This document shows, piece by piece, positions 44,394-53,317 of a DNA stretch of 64,000 bases (its first letter is position 1; every line of letters starts with the position of its first letter). The stretch is from Streptomyces sp. JJ38 (lineage in GTDB: Bacteria; Actinomycetota; Actinomycetes; Streptomycetales; Streptomycetaceae): assembly GCF_019303475.1 (NCBI RefSeq), contig NZ_JABLSI010000027.1, forward strand, positions 1 to 64,000. The letters run 5' to 3'. Under the pieces are notes generated by a model that saw only the letters and a program-made list of their open reading frames with translations, searched no databases and was not told where the DNA came from. A program made the position numbers and the translations under genes.

Positions 44394-45755
44394 ATGCCCT
44401 CCTCGCCGCTTCTGGCCGTCTCCGGCACCACCCTGGTGCACGTCGACACCGCACCCCCTCCGCCCCACTCCCGTTCCCTTCGGCCGGCCCGTGCCCCCCG
44501 ACCGGTCCGCTCCCCTCGGGTGGCGCGGCCCCGGTCCCGGTTCTCGTCCCGGCTGTGGGCGCCCTACGCCAGGCTGTTCGCCGTCCCCGGCACCCGGGCC
44601 TTCACCGCCGGCAGCCTGCTCGCGCGGCTCCCGATGGGCATGTTCACCGTCTCCGCCGTGCTGATGATCGCCATGACCCGGGGCTCCTACGCGCTCGCCG
44701 GTGCCGTCACCGCGACCGGGCTCGCCGCCACCGCCGTCCTCGCCCCGCTGACCGCACGCCTCGTCGACCGGTACGGGCAGGCCCGCGTCGCCGTGCCCGC
44801 CGTGCTCGTCGCCGTCGCCGCGCAGCTGTCCCTCGTACTGTGCGTCCGCACCGGTGCGCCCGCGTGGACCCTCTTCGCCTGCTACGCCGCCTCGGCCACC
44901 ACGCCCAACCTCGGCGGCATGGCCCGGACCCGCTGGGCGCACCTCCTCTCCCGGGACGCCGCCGCCCGGCACACCGCCAACTCCTTCGAGCAGGCCGCCG
45001 ACGAGCTGTGCTTCATGGCGGGCCCGGTGCTGGCCACCTTCCTGTGCGTCTCCCTCGTCCCGTACGCGGGCACGCTGGCCGCGGCGGCCCTCCTGCTGAC
45101 CGGCACGCTGCTGTTCGCGGCGCAGCGCCGCACCGAACCCCCCGTCGCCGTCCGGCGGGAGGCCACCGCGGGCACGCTGCTCCGGCTCCCCGGCCTCCCG
45201 GCGCTGCTCGTCGTCTTCCTGGCCACGGGCGCCGTCTTCGGCGCGATGGAGGTCGTCACGATCGCGTTCGCCGACGCCGAGGGACAGCGCGGCGCCGCCG
45301 GGCTCGTCCTCGGCCTCCAGGCGGCGGGCTCCGGTGTCGCCGGGCTGCTGTACGGACTCCTGCGTCCCGCCGCCGACCTCGGCCGCCGCTTCCGGGCGTG
45401 CGTCGCGGCCATGGCCTGCCTCATGGCGCTGCCCCTGCTGGCCGCGGCCGGCACCGGGCAGCTCCTCGGGCTCGCCCCCGCCCTCCTGCTGGCCGGGATG
45501 GCGACCGCGCCGACCATGGTCACCGGCATGGCGTTCGTCCAGACCGTGGTCCCCGGCGACCGCCTGAACGAGGGCATGACCCTCGCCGTCACCGCACTGC
45601 TCGGCGGCCTCGCCTGCGGCGCCGCGGCCGGTGGCTGGACGACGGAACATCTGGGCCCGGTGGCGGGCTTCCTCGCCCCGGCGTCCGCCGCTGCCCTGGC
45701 CGCCGTCCTCGCCGCACTCGGCGGTCCGCGGACTCCGCACGGAACGGTCCCCTGA
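44394..45755 (+). CDS. MFS transporter
   Basis: A 453-residue major facilitator with about 12 hydrophobic helices, after a ~55-residue basic, Pro/Arg-rich N-terminus. The loop between helices 2 and 3 carries ARLVDRYGQARV, the MFS motif A region. ATG 44394 follows GAGGG. It probably exports a small molecule, under the divergent LysR regulator. The substrate is unknown. Confidence 0.87.
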   Translation: MPSSPLLAVSGTTLVHVDTAPPPPHSRSLRPARAPRPVRSPRVARPRSRFSSRLWAPYARLFAVPGTRAFTAGSLLARLPMGMFTVSAVLMIAMTRGSYALAGAVTATGLAATAVLAPLTARLVDRYGQARVAVPAVLVAVAAQLSLVLCVRTGAPAWTLFACYAASATTPNLGGMARTRWAHLLSRDAAARHTANSFEQAADELCFMAGPVLATFLCVSLVPYAGTLAAAALLLTGTLLFAAQRRTEPPVAVRREATAGTLLRLPGLPALLVVFLATGAVFGAMEVVTIAFADAEGQRGAAGLVLGLQAAGSGVAGLLYGLLRPAADLGRRFRACVAAMACLMALPLLAAAGTGQLLGLAPALLLAGMATAPTMVTGMAFVQTVVPGDRLNEGMTLAVTALLGGLACGAAAGGWTTEHLGPVAGFLAPASAAALAAVLAALGGPRTPHGTVP

Positions 45756-45843
45756 CGGCAGGCTTCGGCTATGGTTGTCACGGACGGTGACAGCCCAGCG
45801 GGTGGGGCCGGAACGCAGGCCGGTCACTCCAGGAGGACGAGCG

Positions 45844-46464
45844 GTGACGGACTCGGCACAGACCGGTGGCGTGGCGGCGGCCGAGCACAGCTCGGACCCA
45901 CGCGCCCAGCGCAGCCGGGCCCTCGCCCTGCGTGCGGCGCGCGAACTGCTGCTGGAGGACGGCTGGTCCGCCGTCACCTACGTCGCCGTCTCCGCCCGCA
46001 GCGGCGTGGGCCGCAGCACCCTCTACCGGCACTGGCCGGAGACGTCCATGCTCATCCGGCAGGTCCTGGCCGAGCTGTTCCAGGCCCCGCGCCCCGACCG
46101 CACCGGCGAGCTGCGCGGCGATCTGATCGCCGAGCTGGGCTCCATGCGCTACGTCCTGCACGACCCCGGCGGCGAGCGCGCCGTCCGGGTCCTCGTCGAG
46201 CGGGCCACGCTGGACCCGGGCTGCGCCGAGATCCTGCGCGCCTGCGGGCGGCAGGGCATGGACGGGCTGCGCGAGGTGCTGGAGGCGGCGCGGGCCGAGG
46301 GGCGGCTCGCCTCCTCGCCCGGCACCGAGACGATGGTCGAGTGGCTGATCGGGCCCATGGTCTTCCGCCGCCTCGTCGCCGGCGAGCGTATCCCCGCCGC
46401 GTACGTCGCGGAGCTCGTGGACGGCTTCCTCGCGACCTACGGCCGGGACGCCGGGGCGGCCTGA
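45844..46464 (+). CDS. TetR-family regulator
   Basis: A 206-residue TetR repressor. The helix-turn-helix is at about 42-62 (VTYVAVSARSGVGRSTLYRHWPE), followed by a TetR_C ligand domain (about 90-200). AGGAGG precedes GTG 45844. It is 88 bases after the MFS gene in the same direction, so it may belong with that exporter. Confidence 0.87.
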   Translation: MTDSAQTGGVAAAEHSSDPRAQRSRALALRAARELLLEDGWSAVTYVAVSARSGVGRSTLYRHWPETSMLIRQVLAELFQAPRPDRTGELRGDLIAELGSMRYVLHDPGGERAVRVLVERATLDPGCAEILRACGRQGMDGLREVLEAARAEGRLASSPGTETMVEWLIGPMVFRRLVAGERIPAAYVAELVDGFLATYGRDAGAA

Positions 46465-46782
46465 GCGCCTGTCCGGCTCGCGTCCGCAGTCCGCACCGGG
46501 CCTCCTCCCGGCTCGCCGGGCCTCCTCCCGGCTCGCGACCGGTTTCGGCCCGGCTTCCACTCGATCTCGGCCCGATTCCCCAAGTCACGTCCGGGCCCCA
46601 CCGAGGCGTCGCCCCTGCCCACCGGGCCGTTGTCCGATTCCCGCCGACCGCCGTTCGTGCGTGTGGAACGAGCCTTCAGCGATTCACCAGGTCCGCACCG
46701 CATGCTCGTCGTATGCCGCTCGCAGCCCACTTGAGGGCTGCTCGAACGCGGACCACACGTTCTCGAGTATCGGGGGAGTCTC
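46465..46782. promoter_or_regulatory. 318-base gap: luxR promoter region
   Basis: Contains a tandem GCCTCCTCCCGGCTCG repeat (about 46500-46530) and a purine-rich site before GTG 46783. No clear -35/-10 or operator is seen. Confidence 0.35.
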
Positions 46783-49200
46783 GTGAGCCGTCTTTCCGTC
46801 CTGCCCACGCTGGATCTCGCAGCCCTGCCCATCCCGTACGACACCCCTCAGGAGGCCGTCCAGGATCACCGCAACCGACTCATCGGCCGGGACGAGGACA
46901 CCGCAGACCTCCTCCGCGCCCTGCGCGACCCGGCGGTACGGCTGCTGACCGTCACCGGGCCGGCGGGGGTGGGCAAGAGCGCCCTGGTCCGCCGCGCCCT
47001 CGCGGCGTGCCCCGCGCCCCTCGGCGAGGAGCTGACGGTGACCGTCGAGCTGGCCTCGTCCAGCCGCCGCGCCGACACCTGGGAACGCGTCGTCACGGCC
47101 CTGGGCCGACAACCCGGCAACGGGGCCCCCGGGGACGGCGCGCCGCCCGCCCGGAGGCTGGCCGAGGTCCGTGCCGCGATCGCCGGGCGCCGCGTCCTGG
47201 TCGTGCTGGACAACGCCGACCTGGCCGTCCACCACCTCGCCACCGATCTCACGGCGCTCCTGCACGGCAGCCCGGAACTGCGCGTCGTCCTCAGCAGCCG
47301 GACGGCCCTGGACGTCACCGCCGAACTCCTCTTCCCCGTCACGCCGCTCACCACCGCGACCGGACGGGACGCCGGGTGCGGCACGGACTCGGCGCGGCTC
47401 TTCCTGGAGCGGGTGCGGGCGCACTACCGCAGGAGTGTCCTGGCCGACGCGGACGAGCGCACCATCGACGAGATCTGCGCACTGCTCGACGGCGTCCCGC
47501 TCGCCATCGAGGTGACGGCGGGAGCCGTGGGCGCACTCAGCCCCCGCGCCCTGCTGGAGCGGCTCCGGCGCGGGGAACAGCCCCTCGGCAGGCGGCCCCT
47601 CGACGTCGCCGCCCGGCACCGCTCGCTCGACGCCTGCCTGTCCTGGGCGGAGCCCGCGCTCGCCCCGCCCGAGCGCACCCTGCTGCGCCGGCTGTCCGTC
47701 TGCGAGATGCCGGTGGACGTGCACACCGCCGAACGCCTCGGTGGAATCGGCGCCGCCCAGGCCGCCAACCGGCTGGACACCCTCGTCCACCGAAGCCTGC
47801 TGCTGAGCGTGCGCCGTCCGGCCGACGCCGAGCCCGGATTCCGGATGCTGCGCGCCACTCGCGCGCACTACCGGGCCCGGCTTGCCGAGGACCCCGCCGA
47901 GGAGCGGGCCACCCGCGCCCTGCACGCCCGTCACATCGGCGAGCGGGCCGAGGCTCTGGGCTCCGCCCTGTGCGAGCCGGGCCTCTCCCGCGCGGACTGG
48001 CGGCGTCGGCTGGCGGAGTTCCGCGAGCTGCTGGCCGACATCCGGGCGGCGCTGGAGTGGCTGCGGCTCACGGACCGGCCCGCCGAGGCCGCCCGACTGC
48101 TGCTCGCCCTGGCGCCCGCGTGGTCCGCCGAGGGGCTGACGGCCGAGGCCGGCCGGCTGCTGGGCCGGGCCGCCGACGCTCTGGAGACGGAGGAGGCCGA
48201 GGCCGCGGACGCGGCCCTGCGGGGCCGGGCCCTGGACACCGCGGCCCGCTGGGCGGCGATGGCCGGGGCGGTGGAGGAGGCCCAGGCGCTGCTGCTGCGC
48301 GCGGAGGCCCACCACCGGGCGCACGGCGACCGGGCCGGGCTCGCCCGGGTGGCGCTCCTGCGCGGCGAGGTGTTCCACCGCACGGGCGCCGGCGCCTCGG
48401 CCGAACGGCAGGTGGGCTCCGCCATCAGCGAGTTGGAGGTGCTGGGCTGTGCCGCCGACGCCCTCGCCGCCCGTGTCCTGCTCGCCCGGCTGCGCGCCGA
48501 ACGCGGTGACGGCGAGGCGGAGGAGGTGGTGCGGCGGTCCCTCCCGCACGCCGATCCGGCCCTGCGCGCCCGCGCCCTGACCGCGCAGGCACAGGTCCGG
48601 CTCGCCCTGGGGCGGCCCGCTGAGGCGCACCTGGCGGTGCGGGAGGCCCTGCGGCTGCTGACGGCGTACGGCAGCGCCCCGGAGTGCGCCGTCGCCGCGC
48701 TGGAGACCGCCGCGGCCGTGTGCGGCCGGCACCCCGACACCGAGTCCGCGCGGGAGGGCGTGCTGGGGGCCGCGCGGGCTCTGCGGGCGGCCTACGGGCT
48801 GGGCACCGCCGCCGAGCCGGACCGCGGCGCCGAACCCGGCGAGGACGCCCACGAACCGGGCCGGGCCCGGGACGAGGGCGGTGCCGAGGCGCCCGCGCTC
48901 GCCGGAGACGCGGAGTGCCGTGAGCGCGCGCTGCTCGACGCCCTGACGGCGGCCGCCGCCCTGCCCGCGCCCGAACCGGCCGCTCCCGAGGCGCCCGTCG
49001 CCCGGTTGAAGGGGCTCACCCCACGGCAGCAGCAGATCGCGGATCTGGTGGCCGAGGGCATGACCAACCGCCAGATGGCCAGAGAACTGGGCTTGTCGGA
49101 GTGGACGGTGGTCAACCACCTGCGTCAGGTGATGAGCAAGCTGAACTGCCCCTCCCGGGTGCACGTCGCCCGGCTGGTGCAGCAGCGCGACATCGGCTGA
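46783..49200 (+). CDS. Large LuxR-family regulator with AAA/NB-ARC ATPase (LAL/AfsR-like)
   Basis: An 805-residue regulator. The P-loop is TVTGPAGVGKSALVR (about 57-70), Walker B VLVVLDNAD (about 138-146), and LSSRTALDV is a sensor strand. A helical TPR-like middle (about 370-700) precedes a C-terminal LuxR helix-turn-helix (LTPRQQQIADLVAEGMTNRQMARELGLSEWTVVNHLRQVM, about 746-785). Such STAND-type proteins are often pathway activators of secondary metabolism. It stands next to the terpenoid locus and is a candidate controller. GTG start. Confidence 0.9.
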   Translation: MSRLSVLPTLDLAALPIPYDTPQEAVQDHRNRLIGRDEDTADLLRALRDPAVRLLTVTGPAGVGKSALVRRALAACPAPLGEELTVTVELASSSRRADTWERVVTALGRQPGNGAPGDGAPPARRLAEVRAAIAGRRVLVVLDNADLAVHHLATDLTALLHGSPELRVVLSSRTALDVTAELLFPVTPLTTATGRDAGCGTDSARLFLERVRAHYRRSVLADADERTIDEICALLDGVPLAIEVTAGAVGALSPRALLERLRRGEQPLGRRPLDVAARHRSLDACLSWAEPALAPPERTLLRRLSVCEMPVDVHTAERLGGIGAAQAANRLDTLVHRSLLLSVRRPADAEPGFRMLRATRAHYRARLAEDPAEERATRALHARHIGERAEALGSALCEPGLSRADWRRRLAEFRELLADIRAALEWLRLTDRPAEAARLLLALAPAWSAEGLTAEAGRLLGRAADALETEEAEAADAALRGRALDTAARWAAMAGAVEEAQALLLRAEAHHRAHGDRAGLARVALLRGEVFHRTGAGASAERQVGSAISELEVLGCAADALAARVLLARLRAERGDGEAEEVVRRSLPHADPALRARALTAQAQVRLALGRPAEAHLAVREALRLLTAYGSAPECAVAALETAAAVCGRHPDTESAREGVLGAARALRAAYGLGTAAEPDRGAEPGEDAHEPGRARDEGGAEAPALAGDAECRERALLDALTAAAALPAPEPAAPEAPVARLKGLTPRQQQIADLVAEGMTNRQMARELGLSEWTVVNHLRQVMSKLNCPSRVHVARLVQQRDIG

Positions 49201-49232
49201 GCCGCGCGGTTCCCCGCACCCTGCGACGCGCA

Positions 49233-49269
49233 GGCACCGGGCGCCCCTGCCCAGGCGGCGCCCGGTGCC
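49233..49269 (+). terminator. luxR terminator hairpin
   Basis: A perfect 13-base stem (49233-49245 with 49257-49269), 32 bases after the luxR stop. A smaller hairpin, CCTGCG-acg-CGCAGG (49220-49234), overlaps its left arm, so the two are mutually exclusive. Confidence 0.78.
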
Positions 49270-49397
49270 GAGGGCTGCGCTTGCCGGCCCTGCGCTTCAG
49301 CGCAGACCTCCCCAGCGCGCACAGCGCGGGGCTGGCCCCCGGAGGGGCCAGGGGTGTTTCGAACGTCCCGTCTGGCTGGCAACGCCTGGCACGCACT

Positions 49398-49426
49398 CCC
49401 CCAGCTCACGCTGGGAGGTGCCCCCA
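49398..49426. repeat. Dispersed Streptomyces intergenic repeat, copy 2
   Basis: Reverse complement closely matches 11033-11060, with CTGGGGGCACCTCCCAGCGT identical between copies. Both are intergenic. It lies in the gap before the terpenoid locus. Confidence 0.65.
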
Positions 49427-49515
49427 GCGCTTTCCTCCCTCCGCCTTGCGATCACACGCACCAGACGCCCCCAGCCCCGCCCTCCGGGCGGACGACGCTG
49501 GTTTCGGAGCACTCC

Positions 49516-50577
49516 CTAGAAGTCGCGGTAGGCGGCCGCCTGGGCCATGGCCCGCAGCTCCTCGGCCCAGGGCGCGGGCAGCGCCGCCCCCACGGCCTCG
49601 GCCGCCGCCTTCACCCGCTCGTCGATGATCTCCTCGACCCGGCCGCGGATGCCGACGCGGGTCAGCAGGGCGTGCAGGACGTCCGGGTCCGTCCCCGGCA
49701 GGTCGTCACCCACCAGCTCCCGCACCTCCGGCTCGTCCTCCAGCGCGAAGGACATCAGCAGCGTCATCTTGTGCTGCTTGAAGTCCAGCCGGGCGGGCTT
49801 GCCGGTGTCCTGGGTGCTGCCGAAGGCGTCCAGCAGGTCGTCCCGGAGCTGGAACGCCTCGCCGAGCGCGAGCCCGTACTCCTCGTAGGCGGGCAGCAGC
49901 TCGGTGTTCCGCGCCAGTGCGGCGCCCATCGACAGCGGCCGGTAGACGGTGTAACGGCCCGACTTGAACAGCGCGATCCAGCGGGCCAGCTTCACGTCGG
50001 GCTGGAACCGGGCGGCGGCCCGGACGTCGAGGAACTGGCCGATCATCAGCTCCGTGCACAGCTCGCCCCAGACGCGGCGGGCGACGGGCGTGGCCCCGGC
50101 CAGGAGCCGCTCGGCGTACACGAGCGCCAGATCGCCGGCGAGCAGGGCGACGCTCTCGCCGTAGCGTGCCGCGTCGCCGGACCAGCCGCGCTCGCGATGC
50201 AGCAGGGCGTGGTGCACATGCGCCGTCGGGCGGCCCCGGCGCAGCTCCGAGGCGTCCATGACGTCGTCGTGCAGCAGGGCGAAGGAGTGCAGCAGCTCCA
50301 GTGCCGCGGCCATGTCGACGGCCTCGGGCGCCTCCGGGTCCCCGCCGGCCGCCAGATATCCGGCGAGGCAGAACGCGGGCCGCAGCCGCTTGCCGCCGCT
50401 GCCGGTGATCTCCGCGACGCAGTCGATCAGCTCGACGGCGTCCGGGTTGAGCGTCCGCCATGCGCTGCGCTCGGCGGCCAGGAAGCCGCTGAGCCGCTCC
50501 TCGACACGGGCCAGCAGGGCCTGGCGCTGCTCCCGGGGCGCGCCGGTGGCGAGCTCATGCGGGGCTACGGTGGTCAC
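49516..50577 (-). CDS. Polyprenyl (GGPP-type) diphosphate synthase
   Basis: A 353-residue trans-prenyltransferase. GSGGKRLRP binds IPP, the first Asp-rich motif is DDVMD (104-108) and the second DDLLD (246-250). A Phe five residues before the first motif (FALLHDD) suits a medium chain product such as GGPP; FPP or longer cannot be excluded. GTG 50577 overlaps the ispH stop (GTGA), so both are made from one message. It supplies the isoprenoid chain for the locus. Confidence 0.9.
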   Translation of the reverse strand: MTTVAPHELATGAPREQRQALLARVEERLSGFLAAERSAWRTLNPDAVELIDCVAEITGSGGKRLRPAFCLAGYLAAGGDPEAPEAVDMAAALELLHSFALLHDDVMDASELRRGRPTAHVHHALLHRERGWSGDAARYGESVALLAGDLALVYAERLLAGATPVARRVWGELCTELMIGQFLDVRAAARFQPDVKLARWIALFKSGRYTVYRPLSMGAALARNTELLPAYEEYGLALGEAFQLRDDLLDAFGSTQDTGKPARLDFKQHKMTLLMSFALEDEPEVRELVGDDLPGTDPDVLHALLTRVGIRGRVEEIIDERVKAAAEAVGAALPAPWAEELRAMAQAAAYRDF

Positions 50578-51530
50578 GAAAGCCTCCCGGGCATCGCGAA
50601 GAACATGTCCTCGGTGGTGTGGGTCAGGGTCTCGGTGTCGCCGTAGCCGAGTTCCTCCAGGCGTTCGACGAGCTGCCGCACGAGGATTTCCGGAGCGCTC
50701 GCACCGGAGGTGACGCCGACCTTCGACGCCCCCTCCAGCCAGGACTCCTGAAGCCTGGTGACGTCGTTGCACAGCCAGGACCGCGCGCCGTGCTGCCGCG
50801 CGACCTCCACCATGCGCACGGAGTTGCTGGAGTTGTCGGAACCGACCACCAACACCACGTCGCACGTGGCGGCCAGCTCCTTGACGGCGTTCTGCCGGTT
50901 GGTGCTGGCGTAGCAGATGTCGGCCGTGTGCGGGCCGCGGATGTGCGGGAACCGGCGGACGAGCTCCTCGATGATCTCGCTCGTCTCGTCCACCGAGAGG
51001 GTCGTCTGGGTCAGATAGGAGAGGCTGTCGCCCTCGGGAACGGACAGCTCCCGGGCGTCCTGGAGGGTCTCCACGATGATCGTGTTCTCCGGCGCCTCGC
51101 CGAACGTGCCCTCCACCTCCTCGTGTTCCTTGTGGCCCACCAGGAGGATGGTGTGGCCGGCGCCCGCGAACCTCTTGGCCTCCTGGTGCACCTTGGACAC
51201 CAGCGGGCAGGTCGCGTCGATGACGTCCAGGGACCGCGTCTGCGCATTGTTCCGCACCTCGGGTGACACCCCGTGCGCCGAGAAAATGCAGACGGACCCC
51301 TCCGGGACCTCCTCCTCGGAATCCACGAAAATCGCGCCACGCTTTTCGAGCTGGCTCACCACATGCTGGTTGTGGACGATCTGCTTTCGTACGTAGACCG
51401 GCTCCCCGTGGATTTCGAGTGCCCGCTCGACCATGCCGATGGCTCGCTCGACACCGGCGCAGAAACCCCGGGGTTCGGCCATGACGAGGCGCTTGCGGAC
51501 GGAAGTCGAAGTCGTGGTCGACGAATTCAC
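50574..51530 (-). CDS. ispH: 4-hydroxy-3-methylbut-2-enyl diphosphate reductase
   Basis: A 318-residue [4Fe-4S] enzyme, last step of the MEP pathway, making IPP and DMAPP. The cluster ligands are Cys24 (GFCAG), Cys108 (DATCP) and Cys206 (DICYAST); His53 and His86 and the E-x-x motifs of the family are present. GTG 51530 follows GGAGG. Streptomycetes keep a housekeeping ispH elsewhere, so this copy coupled to a prenyl synthase is probably a dedicated precursor gene. Confidence 0.93.
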   Translation of the reverse strand: MNSSTTTSTSVRKRLVMAEPRGFCAGVERAIGMVERALEIHGEPVYVRKQIVHNQHVVSQLEKRGAIFVDSEEEVPEGSVCIFSAHGVSPEVRNNAQTRSLDVIDATCPLVSKVHQEAKRFAGAGHTILLVGHKEHEEVEGTFGEAPENTIIVETLQDARELSVPEGDSLSYLTQTTLSVDETSEIIEELVRRFPHIRGPHTADICYASTNRQNAVKELAATCDVVLVVGSDNSSNSVRMVEVARQHGARSWLCNDVTRLQESWLEGASKVGVTSGASAPEILVRQLVERLEELGYGDTETLTHTTEDMFFAMPGRLS

Positions 51531-51678
51531 TGGACCTCCAAAGCTTCGTGCTCCCAACTTCGCCAACGAGAGCGCCGAAAAGCCATGACAATCCGCTGGC
51601 AGTTATCTGTCATGGGAGGTGTTGGCAGTCGCCGGTAGCGTGACGCCGCGGTAATCCATGTCTGAGGGAGGCCGGTTC
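51531..51678. promoter_or_regulatory. ispH / FAD-monooxygenase divergent promoter
   Basis: Contains GCCATGACAATCC (51582-51594), one of three related motifs in this locus. CCATGACA...TGTCATGG (51583-51618) is a perfect 8-base inverted repeat around it. A -10-like TAGCGT (51636-51641) lies 38 bases before ATG 51679, and GTGACGCCGC (51640-51649) also occurs at 62980-62989. Confidence 0.6.
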
Positions 51679-53037
51679 ATGGTGGGAGGCGGCTCCGCCG
51701 TCAACGGCGGACACGCGGTCGTCCTGGGCGGCAGCCTGGCCGGGATGTGCGCGGCGGCGGCCCTGGCCCGGCACGTCGGCCGGGTCTCGCTGGTGGAGCG
51801 GGACGCCCTCCCCGAGGGCCCGCACTGGCGCCGGGGCGTGCCGCAGTCCCGGCACACGCACAACATCCTGCGCGGCGGGCAGAACGCGCTGGAGGAGCTG
51901 TTCCCCGGGCTGCGGGCGCGGTTGCTGGACGCCGGCATGGCCGAGGTGCGCTGGCCCGACGAGGTGCGGCTGCTGCTGCCCACCGGCTGGCTGTGCGCGT
52001 ACCCGAGCGACTACACCATCGTCTGCGGCACCCGCCCCCTGCTCGACTGGCTGCTCCAGTGCCGCGTCCGGGAGCTGTCGAGGGTGCGGGTCCTGGAGCG
52101 CACCACGGTCCTCGGGCTGACGGGCGACGCGGCGGCGGTCCGCGGTGTCCGGGCGCAGACGCGGGACGCCTCGGGTGTCGCGGGCGAGCCGTTCACCCTG
52201 GACGCCGACTTCGTCGTGGACGCCACCGGCCGCACCTCGCGGACGCCCTCCTGGCTGGCCGGGCTGGGCCTTCCGGCGCCCGCCGAGACGGTGGTGAACG
52301 CGGGCACCGCGTACGCGACGGCCCTGTTCAAGCGTCCGGCGGAACCGACGGCGCCGTGGAAGTCCCTGATCGTGCAGGCCACACCGCAGGCACCGCACTC
52401 GGCGATCCTGCACCCGGTCGAGGACGACCGTTGGGTGGTGTCCGTCGCCGCCATGGGCGGGGAGCGCCCGCCCACCGACCACGCCGGGTTCCTGGAGTTC
52501 ACGCGGAACCTGCGCACGCCGCTGCTGTACGAGACGATCCGGGACGCCCCCCTCGTCGGGGAGATCCACGGCTCGGGGCGCACGGAGAACCGCCGTCGGC
52601 GCTACGAGCGGCTCTCCCGCTGGCCGGACCGCTTCCTGGTGCTCGGCGACGCCGCGGGCTGCCTCAACCCCTCCTACGGGCAGGGGGTGTCCGTGGCGGC
52701 GCTCTGCGCCCTCGACCTGGCGCGGGCGGTGGAGGCGGCGGCCCGGGGCGGGGCCGATCCGCTCACCGGGATCGCCTCCGGGCTGCGCAGGCGCGTGGCC
52801 CGCCGTATCGACGCGGCCTGGACGGTGTCGGCGAACACCGATCTCGTCTACCCGTGGACGGAGGGCGAGCCGGACCTCGCGGCCCGGCTCGGCGGGGCGT
52901 ACGTCAACCGTCTGCTGAGGACGGCCACCACCAGCCCCGCCGTGGCCCAGGCCATGACCCGGGTCAGCCAGCTCGACACCCCGGCCGGCGTCCTGTTCTC
53001 GCCGCGTGTGCTCCTCGGTGCCCTGACCGGCCGCTGA
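51679..53037 (+). CDS. FAD-dependent monooxygenase, candidate prenyl epoxidase
   Basis: A 452-residue single-component flavoprotein. It has an N-terminal dinucleotide motif (VVLGGSLAGMCAAAAL, about 14-29), R-H-T-H (about 57-60) and the FAD motif VLGDAAGCLNPSYGQG (about 320-335). It resembles the aromatic-hydroxylase/squalene-epoxidase-like group used in terpenoid clusters to epoxidise the terminal prenyl double bond before cyclisation. That role is inferred from its neighbours. ATG 51679 was chosen because GAGGGAGG precedes it; 51658 has no such site. Confidence 0.78.
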   Translation: MVGGGSAVNGGHAVVLGGSLAGMCAAAALARHVGRVSLVERDALPEGPHWRRGVPQSRHTHNILRGGQNALEELFPGLRARLLDAGMAEVRWPDEVRLLLPTGWLCAYPSDYTIVCGTRPLLDWLLQCRVRELSRVRVLERTTVLGLTGDAAAVRGVRAQTRDASGVAGEPFTLDADFVVDATGRTSRTPSWLAGLGLPAPAETVVNAGTAYATALFKRPAEPTAPWKSLIVQATPQAPHSAILHPVEDDRWVVSVAAMGGERPPTDHAGFLEFTRNLRTPLLYETIRDAPLVGEIHGSGRTENRRRRYERLSRWPDRFLVLGDAAGCLNPSYGQGVSVAALCALDLARAVEAAARGGADPLTGIASGLRRRVARRIDAAWTVSANTDLVYPWTEGEPDLAARLGGAYVNRLLRTATTSPAVAQAMTRVSQLDTPAGVLFSPRVLLGALTGR

Positions 53038-53317
53038 CGAGGGCGGCAGGGCCCGGGGAGGCTGATTCTTGCTACCCGGTGGCGGAGTGTTTGCCATGCC
53101 TTCTGCTATGGCGATTCCCGCAGGTCAGTACGTACTTTGAGGCTGCATCACCCCGGATCGGCACCGGGTGGCCGACGTCCGCGTCGCACACCGTGCGCCG
53201 GCCGCTGAGCCCGGCGCCGAGCCAGCCCGATCACGGCAGACGTCCCAGTGGCCCGCGCCGCGTCATCGCCCGCGCGCGACGCCCCTCGCTGCCCCGACCC
53301 ACGCCGGGAGTGCCGGA
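53038..53317. promoter_or_regulatory. Region upstream of ligase gene with shared motif
   Basis: Holds GCTATGGCGATTC (53105-53117), related to motifs at 51582 and 62921. An inverted repeat, GCCAT (53093-53097) and ATGGC (53108-53112), overlaps it. This suggests the ligase gene has its own regulated promoter. Confidence 0.5.

Larger units (their letters stand above)
49201..49515. other. 315-base gap: luxR terminator and dispersed repeat
   Basis: The gap between convergent luxR and the prenyl synthase gene. It holds two overlapping hairpins (49220-49269) and a dispersed repeat (49398-49426). No gene is supported. Confidence 0.5.
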
